This document shows positions 1 through 8,591 of a DNA stretch of 55,900 nucleotides, in pieces. Origin of the DNA: Rubrivivax sp. Its GTDB lineage: Bacteria; Pseudomonadota; Gammaproteobacteria; Burkholderiales; Burkholderiaceae_C. Location: the NCBI GenBank assembly GCA_030653505.1, contig JAURZK010000127.1, forward strand, positions 1 through 55,900, read 5' to 3'. The first letter of the stretch is position 1. Every line of letters begins with the position of its first letter. A program made the position numbers and the translations under genes. Under the pieces are notes generated by a model, which saw nothing but the letters and a program-made list of their open reading frames with translations, did not search any database and had not been told where the DNA came from.

Positions 1-6
1 TGGACC

Positions 7-52
7 CGAGCACCGCAGGGCAGCCTGAGCGCAGCGAAGGCCGCTTCAGTCG
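7..52. repeat. 46-nt dispersed repeat, left copy
   Basis: This stretch matches the reverse complement of 55841-55886 at 42 of 46 positions. It lies outside any gene and contains the core AGCGAAGGCCGC. The type resembles the short GC-rich intergenic repeats that are scattered in Burkholderiales genomes; that assignment is inference. Confidence 0.6.
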
Positions 53-110
53 CCCGCCGTGCCCCGCCCGGACAGCCCTTTGCCGCCACCACAGTCAACG
101 CGCCAAAGCA

Positions 111-126
111 GACGTTCACGAACGTC
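111..126. promoter_or_regulatory. 16-bp palindrome, possible operator
   Basis: GACGTTC-AC-GAACGTC is a perfect 7-bp inverted repeat with a 2-nt spacer, 75 nt before the first gene. The half sites are operator-sized, and the core GTTC...GAAC recalls, in general form only, dyads bound by HTH repressors. No regulator gene lies next to it. Confidence 0.3.
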
Positions 127-200
127 CGCAACGGGCCGACACCAGCCGCACTGCACTGAACACGGATGTAGCCGGCACGGCGCAGATAGCATGCGGCACC

Positions 201-1037
201 ATGACGCCGACATTGCACCGCCGCCTTGCAAGTCTCGTGTGCGCCGTGCTGCTGCCGCTGGGCCACGCCACCCCGGTCACACCCACACCGCTGGTCGAGG
301 ACGTGCCCTTCATCACCACGCCCGACCACGTCGCGGTGGCGATGCTGGAGATGGGCGGCGTCGGCGCGAAGGACCACGTCATCGACCTCGGCTCGGGCGA
401 CGGGCGCATCGTCATCACCGCGGCCAAGCGCTTCGGCGCCAGCGGCGTGGGCGTGGAGATCGTGCCCGAGCTGGTGGCGCAGAGCCGCGAGCACGCGCGC
501 CGCGCCGGCGTCGAGGCGCGCACGCGCTTCGAGGTGCAGGACCTCTTCGCCACCGAGCTCGCGCCAGCCACGGTGGTCACGATGTACCTGCTGCCCGAAG
601 TGAACCTGGCATTGCGACCGCGCCTCCTGGCGCTGGCCCCGGGCACCCGCATCGTCTCGCACGACTGGGACCTGGGCGACTGGCTTCCCGACCGCACGCT
701 GACGCTGGCCGTGCCGCAGAAGACCATCGGGCTGGAGAAGACCAGCCGCCTGCACTTGTGGACGGTGCCCGCGAAGGTCGACGGGCTCTGGTGCGCTGCA
801 GGTGGTGCATCGCTGCGCATCGAACAGCGTTACCAGGCGCTGCAGGCCACGCTCGACGACGGCCCCGAACGCCGCAGCTACAGCGGGCGCATCGACGGCA
901 CGACGCTGCACCTGTTGGGCAGCGGCGGCTTGGCCTGGATCGCCTCGGCCACCGACGAACAACTGCGCACGGCACCCGCCGCCGGCAGTTCGGCCGCGCC
1001 GACCTGGCGACGCAGCACCGGCGCCGAGTGCCCCTGA
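201..1037 (+). CDS. exported SAM-dependent methyltransferase-fold protein
   Basis: A 278-residue class I methyltransferase-type protein. The first 23 residues form a signal peptide (basic start, hydrophobic stretch, HATP cleavage region), so the product should be periplasmic or membrane-attached, which is unusual for a SAM enzyme. Motif I is clear as VIDLGSGDGR near residues 61-70, followed by an acidic motif II (GVGVEI). The C-terminal 90 residues form a separate domain rich in beta-strand-like sequence. Related exported methyltransferases of unknown substrate occur in other proteobacteria. Its stop codon overlaps the start of the downstream acetyltransferase gene (TGATG), so the two are probably co-expressed. 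The substrate is unknown. Confidence 0.8.
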   Translation: MTPTLHRRLASLVCAVLLPLGHATPVTPTPLVEDVPFITTPDHVAVAMLEMGGVGAKDHVIDLGSGDGRIVITAAKRFGASGVGVEIVPELVAQSREHARRAGVEARTRFEVQDLFATELAPATVVTMYLLPEVNLALRPRLLALAPGTRIVSHDWDLGDWLPDRTLTLAVPQKTIGLEKTSRLHLWTVPAKVDGLWCAAGGASLRIEQRYQALQATLDDGPERRSYSGRIDGTTLHLLGSGGLAWIASATDEQLRTAPAAGSSAAPTWRRSTGAECP

Positions 1038-1630
1038 TGCTCGACGGTCCCGGCATGCACATCCTCCACACGCCACGCCTGCAGCTGCGCCACCTGGAAG
1101 CGCGTGACCTCGACGCGCTGGCCGCGATGTACGCCGACCCCGAGCTGCGCCGCTTCTTCCCCGACGGCACCCAGACACGCGATGAAACCGCGCGCGAGCT
1201 GGCCTACTTCGCCCACGGCCACCCCCGGCATCCGAGGCTGGGCCTGTGGGCCACGGTGGACCGTGCTTCGGGCCGCCTGCTCGGGCGCTGCGGCCTGCTG
1301 CCGTGGACGGTCGATGGCCGCGACGAGGTCGAGCTGGCCTACCTCATCGACACGGCGCACCAGCGCCAGGGTTACGCCACCGAAGCCGCGCAGGCCATCG
1401 TCGTCCATGCCCGCGACACCCTGGGGCTGGCGCGGCTGATCTCCCTCATCACGCCGGGCAACGCCGCCTCGGTATGCATCGCGCAGAAGGTGGGCATGCG
1501 CTTCGAACGCACGATGGAAGACGAGTGGGGCCCGTGCCACATCTACGCCGTCACGCTATCCGGCGACATCGGCCGTTGTACCGGCGCCGGCGCATTGGCG
1601 CTCAGCCCATCTTCACCGCCGTGCCGCTGA
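1037..1630 (+). CDS. GNAT family N-acetyltransferase (RimJ/RimL-like)
   Basis: A 197-residue GNAT acetyltransferase of the RimJ/RimL group. It starts with the typical beta strand LHTPRLQLRHLEARDLDAL. The acetyl-CoA binding motif A lies around QRQGYATEA (about residues 112-120), followed by the asparagine motif GNAASVCIAQKVGMR (about 149-163). The start ATG overlaps the stop of the upstream methyltransferase, which argues for translational coupling. The last 29 bases overlap the 3-prime end of the convergent ybjQ-like gene. The acceptor (a protein N-terminus or a small amine) cannot be told from sequence. Confidence 0.85.
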   Translation: MLDGPGMHILHTPRLQLRHLEARDLDALAAMYADPELRRFFPDGTQTRDETARELAYFAHGHPRHPRLGLWATVDRASGRLLGRCGLLPWTVDGRDEVELAYLIDTAHQRQGYATEAAQAIVVHARDTLGLARLISLITPGNAASVCIAQKVGMRFERTMEDEWGPCHIYAVTLSGDIGRCTGAGALALSPSSPPCR

Positions 1631-1955
1631 CGGCCACCATCATCATGCCGTTGGCCTCGCCCAGCACCTCGTAGTCGAAGTCGATGCCGACCACGCCGTC
1701 GGCGCCCATCTCCCTCGCGGCGGCGACCATGTCTTCCAGCGCCGCGTCGCGTGCGCCGGAAAGCGCACGCTCGTAGCCGCCGGCGCGGCCGCCCACCACG
1801 TCGCGCACCGACGAGAACATGTCGCGGAAGATGTTGGCGCCGATGATGGCCTCGCCATTCACCAGGCCGAGGTAACGCGCCACCGTCGCGCCCTCGCCGT
1901 TCGGCACCACGGTGGAGAGGAAGAACCCCTCGTCCTTCTTCGAGAACCAACCCAT
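1602..1955 (-). CDS. YbjQ/UPF0145 family protein
   Basis: A 117-residue protein of the YbjQ (UPF0145) family, whose members form small oligomeric rings and have been called heavy-metal binding, without a firm function. The core is recognisable: an early IIGANIFRD, then AREMGADGVVGIDFDYEVLG, and a terminal VSGTAVK strand. The ATG at 1955 was chosen because an AGGAG ribosome-binding site sits 6 to 10 bases upstream. An upstream in-frame ATG adds 15 poorly conserved residues. It converges on and overlaps the acetyltransferase gene by 29 bases. Confidence 0.8.
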   Translation of the reverse strand: MGWFSKKDEGFFLSTVVPNGEGATVARYLGLVNGEAIIGANIFRDMFSSVRDVVGGRAGGYERALSGARDAALEDMVAAAREMGADGVVGIDFDYEVLGEANGMMMVAVSGTAVKMG

Positions 1956-2030
1956 CGTGCGCTCCTGCAGGCGCGGGCCCACGCCCGCCGTGGCCTGCAT
2001 TCTGCGGCTGTCTCCGGCCGTGGCGCGGCT

Positions 2031-2663
2031 TCAGCCGCGGCGCAGCGGCACGGCGAAGCCACGCTGCACGCCCGGCCGTGCCATCAGGGCCTGGTACCAG
2101 CGCTGCACGTGCGGGAAGTCGGCGAGGTCCACCTGGTGCCTCGCATGGCGCCAGACCCAGCCCAGGATGGCGAGGTCGGCGATCGACAGTGCGCCAGCGA
2201 AAAACTCGTGTTCCGCCAGGCGCCGTTCCATCACGCCGTAAAGGCGGCGTGTCTCGGCCATGAATCGTTGCAGCCCGTAGCGGCGGTCGGCCACGTCTTC
2301 CAGCGCGGCGAAGTGGTGCACCTGGCCCGGGATGGGGCCGAAACCGCCCATCTGGAACATCAGCCATTCGTAGACCGCCACGCGCGCCACGGCGTCGGGC
2401 GGCAGGAAGCGGCCGGTCTTCTCGGCGAGGTAGAGCAGGATGGCGCCCGACTCGAACACACTCACCGGCGCGCCCGTGGGGCCTGCGGTGTCGACGATGG
2501 CCGGGATCTTGTTGTTCGGGCTGATCTTCAGGAAAGCCGGCTGAAACTGTTCGCCCTTGCCGATGTCGACGATGTGCGTCTCGTAGGGCAGGCCCATCTC
2601 TTCCAGCGCGACACTGATCTTGCGGCCGTTGGGGGTGTCGAAGGCGTAGAGCTGGATCGTCAA
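2031..2663 (-). CDS. glutathione S-transferase family protein (YfcG-like disulfide reductase)
   Basis: A 210-residue glutathione transferase. The N-terminal thioredoxin-fold domain (1-85) has the YfcG/YghU signature DTPNGRKIS...ISPNNKIPAIVD and the FESGAILLYLAEKTG glutathione-binding loop. The helical C-terminal domain contains GALSIADLAILGWVWR. E. coli YfcG is a disulfide-bond reductase that uses glutathione, and the same role is likely here. No ATG fits the family start. A TTG at 2663 gives the exact N-terminus (TIQLYAFDTPNG) and has an AGGTG a few bases upstream. The gene is divergent from the MFS gene. Confidence 0.85.
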   Translation of the reverse strand: MTIQLYAFDTPNGRKISVALEEMGLPYETHIVDIGKGEQFQPAFLKISPNNKIPAIVDTAGPTGAPVSVFESGAILLYLAEKTGRFLPPDAVARVAVYEWLMFQMGGFGPIPGQVHHFAALEDVADRRYGLQRFMAETRRLYGVMERRLAEHEFFAGALSIADLAILGWVWRHARHQVDLADFPHVQRWYQALMARPGVQRGFAVPLRRG

Positions 2664-2778
2664 GGGGCACCTGTGGTTCTCGGGTCGGAAGGCTGCAACG
2701 CCGATCGAAGCGGCGAACATAACCGAGAAGGCGCGAAGGCCCCCGACTCGACGTCGGTCGGCATGCGATGCTCGCGAG

Positions 2779-4362
2779 ATGTCGGTCGCCCCCCCGTCCA
2801 TCCGCGCCACGCTGCGCCACACCGGCTTTCGCGCGCTGCTCGGCGGCGGCAGCATCTACTTCATCGGCAACGCCATGCAGGCCATGGCGGCGGCCTGGCT
2901 GATGGTGGAAGTGACCGGCTCGTCCTTCCTGGCGGCACTGGTGCAGACGGCCGTCTTCCTGCCCATGTTCCTGCTGGTGCTGCCCGCCGGTGTGCTGGCC
3001 GACACCACCGACCGCCGCCGCCTGATGCTGGGTGCGCTGGCCGTCCAGGCCGTGGTGGTGGGGCTGCTGGCCGCGCTCTTCCTCTTCGGCGTGGCCGGCG
3101 CGGGTACGCTGCTGCTGCTGACCTTCCTGGCCGGCTGCTGCACGGCGGTGCTGTCGCCTTCGTGGAACTCGGCCATCGTCGACGTGGTGCCGCGCGACGA
3201 GCTGCCGCAGGCCATCACCGCCGTGGGCATTGCCTACAACAGCGCCCGCGCCCTGGGGCCGGCGATGGCGGGCTGGGTCTATGCGAAGGCCGGTCCGGGC
3301 TGGGTCTTTGCGCTGGCGCTGCTGGGCGTGGCGGCGCTCTTCGAAGGCGTGCGTCGCCACCCGCCGCGGCCGCACCCGCCTTCTCGCCTGCCGGCCGAAC
3401 GGCTGTGGGGCGGCATGCTCAGTGCGCTGCGTTTTGCACGACATTCGGAAACGCTGCTGGCCCAGCTGGTGCGCACCGGCGCCTACAGCGCGGCGGGTTC
3501 GGCGCTGTGGGCGCTGCTGCCCGTCATCGGCCAACGCCAACTGGGGCTGGGCGCCACCGGCTTCGGCCTGCTGATGGGTTGCCTGGGCACCGGCGCGGTG
3601 CTGGCCGGGCTGGTCATCGGGCGGCTGCGCGCCAGGCTCGGCCTCGAACGCCTGGTGCTGGTGGGTGGCGTCGTCTTCGCCGTGGTGATGGTGGTGGCGG
3701 CGCTGTCGTCAGCGCGCTGGCTGACCTATGCCGCGCTGATGGCCGGCGGCGCCAGCTGGATGAGCGTGATGAGCACCTACAACACCGCCACCCAGACCAG
3801 CGTGCCGCCATGGGTGCGTGCACGCGCCACCAGCCTGCACACACTTTGCGCGTTAGGCGCATTTGCCATCGGCTCGGCCCTCTGGGGCGCGGTCTCCAGC
3901 ATCGTCGGGCTGACGCCGGCGCTGCTGCTCGGCGCCGCGGCGATGGCCGCCGGGCTGGCGCTGGCACGGCCCTTCCCGCTGCGCATGAGCGAACTGCACG
4001 AGGTGACGCAGGTGCCTTTGTCGCAGGACCTCTTCGTCGCCCACGAACCCGACCCCTCCGCCGGCCCGGTGGCGGTGGAGATCAGCTACCGCGTGCGCGC
4101 CGAGCGCACGGCCGCCTTCCTCGACGACGTGAGCCTGCTGCGCGGCCCGCGCCGGCGCGACGGCGCCAACGTCTGGCGTGTCTACCGCGATCTGTCGGAC
4201 CCGACACGCTTCACCGAACGTTTCCTCGTCACCAGCTGGGCCGACTACCTGCACCAGCGCGCGCGCGGCACGCTGGCCGACCAGCAGCTGGAGGCGCGGC
4301 TGCTCGAACACCTGCAGCCGGGCACGGTGCCCGTGCTGCAGCACTACATCGCCGAACGCTGA
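2779..4362 (+). CDS. MFS transporter (EntS-like) with C-terminal soluble domain
   Basis: A 527-residue major facilitator of the EntS/DUF894 exporter group. Twelve hydrophobic segments fill residues 25-400. The loop after the second segment carries the MFS signature GVLADTTDRRRLML. After the last helix comes a soluble tail of about 120 residues (from ISYRVRAERTAAF) that resembles the alpha/beta barrel domain seen in antibiotic-biosynthesis monooxygenases. The same MFS plus tail architecture is common in proteobacteria. The substrate is unknown; EntS exports enterobactin. A strong hairpin follows the stop codon. Confidence 0.8.
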   Translation: MSVAPPSIRATLRHTGFRALLGGGSIYFIGNAMQAMAAAWLMVEVTGSSFLAALVQTAVFLPMFLLVLPAGVLADTTDRRRLMLGALAVQAVVVGLLAALFLFGVAGAGTLLLLTFLAGCCTAVLSPSWNSAIVDVVPRDELPQAITAVGIAYNSARALGPAMAGWVYAKAGPGWVFALALLGVAALFEGVRRHPPRPHPPSRLPAERLWGGMLSALRFARHSETLLAQLVRTGAYSAAGSALWALLPVIGQRQLGLGATGFGLLMGCLGTGAVLAGLVIGRLRARLGLERLVLVGGVVFAVVMVVAALSSARWLTYAALMAGGASWMSVMSTYNTATQTSVPPWVRARATSLHTLCALGAFAIGSALWGAVSSIVGLTPALLLGAAAMAAGLALARPFPLRMSELHEVTQVPLSQDLFVAHEPDPSAGPVAVEISYRVRAERTAAFLDDVSLLRGPRRRDGANVWRVYRDLSDPTRFTERFLVTSWADYLHQRARGTLADQQLEARLLEHLQPGTVPVLQHYIAER

Positions 4363-4367
4363 GGCTG

Positions 4368-4403
4368 GACGAGCGACAGGCCCTTTGCGGCCTGTCGCTC
4401 GTC
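4368..4403. terminator. perfect 15-bp hairpin between convergent genes
   Basis: Arms 4368-4382 and 4389-4403 pair perfectly over 15 bp around the loop CTTTGC. It begins 5 bases after the MFS stop codon and lies between convergent genes, so it can terminate both. There is no T-run, as is often the case in high-GC genomes. Confidence 0.7.
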
Positions 4404-4522
4404 TGCCGAAGGCCCGGGCGCATGCTTGCGACCGGGCTGAGCGTGGACGTGCAAGCCCGCACGGGTTTGCACGCCAGCCCAAGGCCCGCGCGCGATTTCA
4501 CGGGCGCGGTCTGAGTGCCGAA

Positions 4523-5077
4523 TCAGCGCACGTCATCGGCGTGGATCTGCAGCGCTTCCAGGAAACGCGAGACCATGATGTAGGCCGCGATGGTGGCCGA
4601 CGCTTCCACCGCGCCCCGTTCACCCAGGGCGTCGCGCACGGCGGTCATGATCTCGGGCGCGAAGTGGATGTCGCGGGTCATCGCGTCGGTGAGCGCCAGC
4701 ACGGCGCGCTGGGTGGTGTCGAAGAGCGGGCTGTCGGCCCACTGTGCCAGCGCGTCCAGCTGCGCCTGGCTCACACCCTCTTTCAGCGCGATGGGCGCGT
4801 GCTGGAAGGCTTCGTACGGTGCGCCGTTGAGCAGCGCCACGCGCATGATCATCAGTTCACGCAGCGCGCCGCCTATCGACAGCTTCTGCCGCACCGCGGT
4901 CAGGTAGGTCAGCCAGCCCTCGGCCAGCGGCGGGCTGTGCAGCAGCATCTGGTAGAGGTGAAGCACGTGGCCGCGCTCGGCGACGATGCGCTGCACCAGC
5001 GGTTCGGCTTCGGGGTGGTTCAGGTCGGCGTAGGGCAGGCGGGCCATGGGCAGCATCGTGGGTGACGGGGTTTGCAT
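4523..5077 (-). CDS. carboxymuconolactone decarboxylase-like protein
   Basis: A 184-residue all-helical protein of the carboxymuconolactone decarboxylase/AhpD superfamily. The region LRELMIMRVALLNGAPYEAFQHAPIALKEG fits the family core E-x-x-H pattern. The CxxC pair of peroxidase-type AhpD members is absent, so a thiol peroxidase role is unlikely. The N-terminal VQRIVAERGHVLHLYQMLLHSP is typical of the 'linocin/CMD' subgroup. In-frame ATGs at 5056 and 5047 are alternative starts. It is divergent from the S4 gene. The substrate is unknown. Confidence 0.75.
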   Translation of the reverse strand: MQTPSPTMLPMARLPYADLNHPEAEPLVQRIVAERGHVLHLYQMLLHSPPLAEGWLTYLTAVRQKLSIGGALRELMIMRVALLNGAPYEAFQHAPIALKEGVSQAQLDALAQWADSPLFDTTQRAVLALTDAMTRDIHFAPEIMTAVRDALGERGAVEASATIAAYIMVSRFLEALQIHADDVR

Positions 5078-5132
5078 TGGACATCACCGCCGCCGCGCCG
5101 GCCCGTCGCCGCATCTGCGTTCAAATACCGCC

Positions 5133-5354
5133 ATGAACGCGATCCAGGACTTCGCCTTGCGCGGCGAACACATCACACTCGACGCGCTGCTCAAGGCCAC
5201 GGGCCTGGCACCCAGCGGCGGCGGCGCCAAGGCGCTCATCACCGCGGGTGGGGCGCAGGTCAACGGTCAGACCGAGATCCGCCGCGGCCGCAAGCTGCGC
5301 GCCGGCGACGAGGTGACGGTGGGCGACACACGCGTGCGCCTGACCGGCGCCTGA
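5133..5354 (+). CDS. S4-domain RNA-binding protein (YbcJ-like)
   Basis: A 73-residue protein made of a single S4 RNA-binding domain. The pattern ITLDALLKATGLAPSGGGAKALI...GAQVNGQTEIRRGRKLRAGDEV is the full S4 signature. Small stand-alone S4 proteins such as E. coli YbcJ bind structured RNA, and their role in ribosome biogenesis or quality control is only suggested. The ATG at 5133 gives the normal family length; an in-frame ATG at 5046 would add 29 unrelated residues. The gene lies 58 bases before the YecA-type gene on the same strand. Confidence 0.85.
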   Translation: MNAIQDFALRGEHITLDALLKATGLAPSGGGAKALITAGGAQVNGQTEIRRGRKLRAGDEVTVGDTRVRLTGA

Positions 5355-5412
5355 AACACCGCGGCTGCCGTCGGCGACACTGCGCACCCCTGCCCTGCAC
5401 CACCGCACCACC

Positions 5413-6051
5413 GTGGACTACCCCCGCTACGACCCCGCCTCCCCCGTCACGCCCTTGAACCCGGCCGAGCTCGACAGCCTCGACCGCCTGCTGCAGGCCC
5501 TGCCCGCCGACGGCGTGATGTCGCTCGACGGCGTCGACGGTTTCCTCACCGCGCTGCTGGCCGGCCCGCCGGCCTTGCTGGCCGACATGCCCACTGCCGA
5601 CTGGCTGCCCTGGGTCTGGGGCGGCGATGGCCCGGGTGGCAACGAAGCCGCCGAACCCTTCACCAGCAAGCGCCAGCGCAAGGCCACCGTGGTGCAGCTG
5701 CTGCGCCACCTGCGCCACGTGCAGCACCAGCTCGATACCGCGCCCGCCGACTGGGAGCCGGTGTTCAGCATCGCCGAGAAGGGCGCCGACGAGTTCGTCG
5801 ATGCACGCGACTGGTGTGCAGGCTTCCTGCAGGCCGTCGACCTGCAGCCCAGCGCCTGGGACGCCGCCTGGGCCGACCCGGCGCTGACCGCCACCGTCGC
5901 GCCACTGCTGGCGCTGGGCGGCGGCATCGAAGGTGTCGACGGCCCCACGGCACCGGCCGACGAGGACCTGGCCGCGCTGGACGAAACCAGCCGCGCCGTG
6001 CCCGACGCCGCGCTGGCATTGCGCGCGCACTTCAGGCCGGCCGCCGCCTGA
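5413..6051 (+). CDS. YecA/UPF0149 family protein
   Basis: A 212-residue UPF0149/YgfB-YecA type protein. Hallmarks are LDGVDGFLTALLAGPP near residues 37-52 and the acidic stretch around the middle with DWCAGFLQAV. It lacks the C-terminal zinc SEC-C motif that many YecA proteins carry, so it is the short form. It starts with a GTG at 5413. The function is not established; the related SecA-associated YecA proteins bind ribosomes. It converges with dgkA 21 bases downstream. Confidence 0.75.
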   Translation: MDYPRYDPASPVTPLNPAELDSLDRLLQALPADGVMSLDGVDGFLTALLAGPPALLADMPTADWLPWVWGGDGPGGNEAAEPFTSKRQRKATVVQLLRHLRHVQHQLDTAPADWEPVFSIAEKGADEFVDARDWCAGFLQAVDLQPSAWDAAWADPALTATVAPLLALGGGIEGVDGPTAPADEDLAALDETSRAVPDAALALRAHFRPAAA

Positions 6052-6072
6052 CGCCCTGCCGCGCCCGGCCGC

Positions 6073-6498
6073 TCACCGCGGCCAAAGCACCAGCAACCAG
6101 GTGAAGGGCACGCCCAGCAGCGCCAGCATCACCGCGGCGCTGCCCAGGTCCTTGGCGCGGCCCAGCAGCGGGTGGTGTTCGGTGCTCAGCGCGTCGGCGA
6201 GGGCCTCGACGGCCGAGTTCAGCAGCTCGACGATGAACACCAACACCACGCTGGCCACCATGGCCAGCAGCTGCCAGCGCCCGGGTGCCAGGAAGGGTGA
6301 GGCCACCAGCAGCGGCACGCCCGCCAGCAGTTCCTGCCGGAAGGCGGCTTCGTGGCGCAGCGCGGCGCGGAAACCGGCCAGCGAGTAACGGAAGGCGTTG
6401 AAGACTCGGCCGACACCTCCGCGGCTCTTGTAAGCCGAGTCGGCGCCGGTCCCTGGAAGGGGCTCCTGCGCGTCTTCGGACGGCGGCGGTCGTGTCAT
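6073..6498 (-). CDS. dgkA: diacylglycerol kinase
   Basis: A 141-residue inner-membrane diacylglycerol kinase that phosphorylates diacylglycerol to phosphatidic acid, recycling the product of membrane-derived oligosaccharide and lipid A phosphoethanolamine transfer. It has the family motif EAAFRQE before the first of three transmembrane helices and the catalytic ELLNSAVEALAD. The first 30 residues are an extra hydrophilic extension relative to the 122-residue E. coli enzyme. The neighbouring eptA locus generates diacylglycerol from phosphatidylethanolamine, so proximity makes metabolic sense. Confidence 0.93.
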   Translation of the reverse strand: MTRPPPSEDAQEPLPGTGADSAYKSRGGVGRVFNAFRYSLAGFRAALRHEAAFRQELLAGVPLLVASPFLAPGRWQLLAMVASVVLVFIVELLNSAVEALADALSTEHHPLLGRAKDLGSAAVMLALLGVPFTWLLVLWPR

Positions 6499-6526
6499 GG
6501 GGTGGGCATGCTAGCCGCGTGCCGCG

Positions 6527-7873
6527 TCACGCCGGCCCCAGCTGCAGTTCGGCTGCGAAGCCCGAGCCGACCTCGGGCAGCCGCAGCCGCCCGCCGTGGG
6601 CCCGTGCCACCAGGTCGGCCAGCATCAGGCCCAGGCCGGTGCGGCCGGCGTAGTCCTCGGCGTCCAATGCCTGCTGCAGGCTCAGTCGCTGCGCCTGCGG
6701 CAGGCCCTGGCCGTCGTCCTGCACACGCAGCAGCTGGGGCGCCGGCGTGCTCAGTGTCACCGTGGTCGCGCCATGGCGCAGCGCGTTGTCCAGCAGGTTG
6801 AGCAGTGCGGCGGAGAGCAGGTCGGCGTCGGCGGCGATGGCCGCGCCGGCCTGCGCCTGCACCACCAGCCCTTCCACGGGCAGCCGCGCGGCCAGGTGTG
6901 GCAGGTCGATCGCCACCCGCTGCACCTCGACGCCGCTGCGGAACAGCGCCAGCAGCCCGGCCACCACACGCTGAAGGCGCCCCGCTGCGGCGCGCACGCG
7001 CTGCAGACGCGGCTGCAGCTCGGGCGGCGCCTCGCGCAGGGCCACCGCGAGCTGGGCGTCGATGCCGGCCAGGGGCGTGCGCAGCGCATGTGCCGCGTGC
7101 GCCGTGAACGAGCGTTCCTGCGCCACGCGGCGCGCCAGGCGTGCGGCCAGCGCGTCGATGGCCTGGTGCACGGGCTGCAGTTCCTCCTCTGCCGCGTCGC
7201 CCAGCGTCGCGCCGGCCTGCAAGGGGTCGTGCGCGGCCAGGCGCTGCGACAGCGCCTGCAGCGGCGCCAGCTCCTGCCGCACACGTGCCCCCAGCCACAG
7301 CAGGCCCAGCAAGCCCATCGGCACGCCCGCCAGCAGCACCGCCAGGCCCACCTCGGCCAGCGCCTCGCCGCGTTCGGTGCGGCTCTGGGCCACGTACAGC
7401 AGCTGCGCTTCGGCGCCCAGGGCCAGGCCATAGACCCGCCAGCCGGGCACGCTGGCAAAGCCGGGCGCGGGGGTGTCGCGCAGAGGCTGCAGCGGTGCAC
7501 CTGGCGAATGGCGCAGCAGGCGGGCGCCGTCGGCATGGGCCACCAGCTGCCAGACAAAACGCGGGACGAAGGCTTTGCCGTTCGGTGCCGCCGTCACCAG
7601 CGCCGGCGCCGGCGGCACGGCAGCGGAAGGTTCCGAGGCCGCCGTGCTGCGCAGGATGGGGCCGATGAGTTCCTCGGCCGCGCTCTTCAGGCCGTCGTCG
7701 AGCAGTTCGTCGACCTCCTCGCGCACCGCCAGCCAGACGGCCATGGCCAGCGCGGTGCTCCACAGCAGCGCCCACAGCAGCAGCGCACGCAGCAGGCGGT
7801 GCCGGATGGAGCGGGTGGGCGTGTCCGCGCCGCGGGCCGGCAGGCCGCCACTGCTGGCCGTCCCCGTGCTCAC
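6527..7873 (-). CDS. sensor histidine kinase (PmrB/QseC-like)
   Basis: A 448-residue membrane sensor kinase. Two transmembrane segments (about 26-50 and 173-197) bracket a periplasmic domain of about 120 residues. The H-box is AHALRTPLAG with the phospho-acceptor at His262. The N-box is LLNLLDNALRHG, and the ATP lid motifs are DDGQGLP and GRTGLGLMLAD. It starts with a GTG at 7873 whose GTGA overlaps the stop of the response regulator gene, so the two are translationally coupled. Position beside eptA and a PAP2 gene suggests sensing of outer-membrane stress such as cationic peptides or metals. The signal itself is not visible. Confidence 0.9.
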   Translation of the reverse strand: MSTGTASSGGLPARGADTPTRSIRHRLLRALLLWALLWSTALAMAVWLAVREEVDELLDDGLKSAAEELIGPILRSTAASEPSAAVPPAPALVTAAPNGKAFVPRFVWQLVAHADGARLLRHSPGAPLQPLRDTPAPGFASVPGWRVYGLALGAEAQLLYVAQSRTERGEALAEVGLAVLLAGVPMGLLGLLWLGARVRQELAPLQALSQRLAAHDPLQAGATLGDAAEEELQPVHQAIDALAARLARRVAQERSFTAHAAHALRTPLAGIDAQLAVALREAPPELQPRLQRVRAAAGRLQRVVAGLLALFRSGVEVQRVAIDLPHLAARLPVEGLVVQAQAGAAIAADADLLSAALLNLLDNALRHGATTVTLSTPAPQLLRVQDDGQGLPQAQRLSLQQALDAEDYAGRTGLGLMLADLVARAHGGRLRLPEVGSGFAAELQLGPA

Positions 7874-8532
7874 GCCGCGCCCCCGCCGATGCGGTAGCCC
7901 ATGCCGCGCACGGTCTGCACGAGCTCGCGCCCGAGCTTGCGGCGCAAGCTGGACACATGCACCTCGAGGGCGTTGCTCGCCAACACGGCGTCGAAACCCA
8001 ACACCAGCCGCTCGAGTTCGGCCTTGGCAACGATGCGGCCGGGGCGCAGCGTCAGCGCTTCCAGCACCGCCCATTCACGCGCCGTCAAGTCGACGCGCTC
8101 GCCGTCGCGCCAGGCACAGCGTGCCGCCAGGTCCACCGCCACGGGGCCGAAGGCCACGCGTGCACCGCCGCTTCCGGCGCTGCGCCGGCACACGGCGCGC
8201 AGGCGGGCCGCCAGTTCCTCGGGGGCGAAGGGCTTGACGATGTAGTCGTCGGCGCCGCCGTCCAGGCCCTGCAGGCGGTCGGCCAGCAGGTCGCGGGCGG
8301 TGAGCATCAGCGCCGGCGTGGCGTCGCCGCGGCGGCGCTGGTTGCCCAGCCAGTCCAGCCCCGAGCCATCGGGCAGTTGCCAGTCGACGAGCCAGGCGTC
8401 GTAGGACTCGCCGCGGTAGGCGTCGATGTCGCCCAGGCGGCGCGCCCAGTCGACGACGTGGCCATCGGCGCGCAGGAAGTCGCGCAGGCCTTCGCCGAGC
8501 AGTTCGTCGTCTTCGATCAGGAGCAGTCGCAT
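7870..8532 (-). CDS. OmpR/PhoB family response regulator (PmrA/QseB-like)
   Basis: A 220-residue two-domain response regulator. The receiver domain has the acidic pair at residues 8-9, phospho-acceptor Asp50 in LVDWQLPDGSG and the conserved Lys in IVKPFAPEEL. The C-terminal winged helix ends with LRRKLGRELVQTVRGMGYRI. The ATG at 8532 (MRLLLIEDD) is the normal family start; an in-frame upstream start adds 19 residues of no family similarity. It is divergent from eptA, with a CTTCAG direct repeat in the gap that fits its expected binding site. Confidence 0.92.
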   Translation of the reverse strand: MRLLLIEDDELLGEGLRDFLRADGHVVDWARRLGDIDAYRGESYDAWLVDWQLPDGSGLDWLGNQRRRGDATPALMLTARDLLADRLQGLDGGADDYIVKPFAPEELAARLRAVCRRSAGSGGARVAFGPVAVDLAARCAWRDGERVDLTAREWAVLEALTLRPGRIVAKAELERLVLGFDAVLASNALEVHVSSLRRKLGRELVQTVRGMGYRIGGGAA

Positions 8533-8591
8533 GGCGGTGTCGCCGAGTTCTCGGTGCGGGCAGGACGGTAGCACCGCCGGGCTTGACATGG

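Noticed and set aside
59..1630. A 523-codon plus-strand frame covering the first 1.6 kb
   Set aside because: Its first two thirds is an Arg/His/Ala-rich shadow of the exported methyltransferase in another frame; only the last 197 codons (from 1037) are a real acetyltransferase gene.
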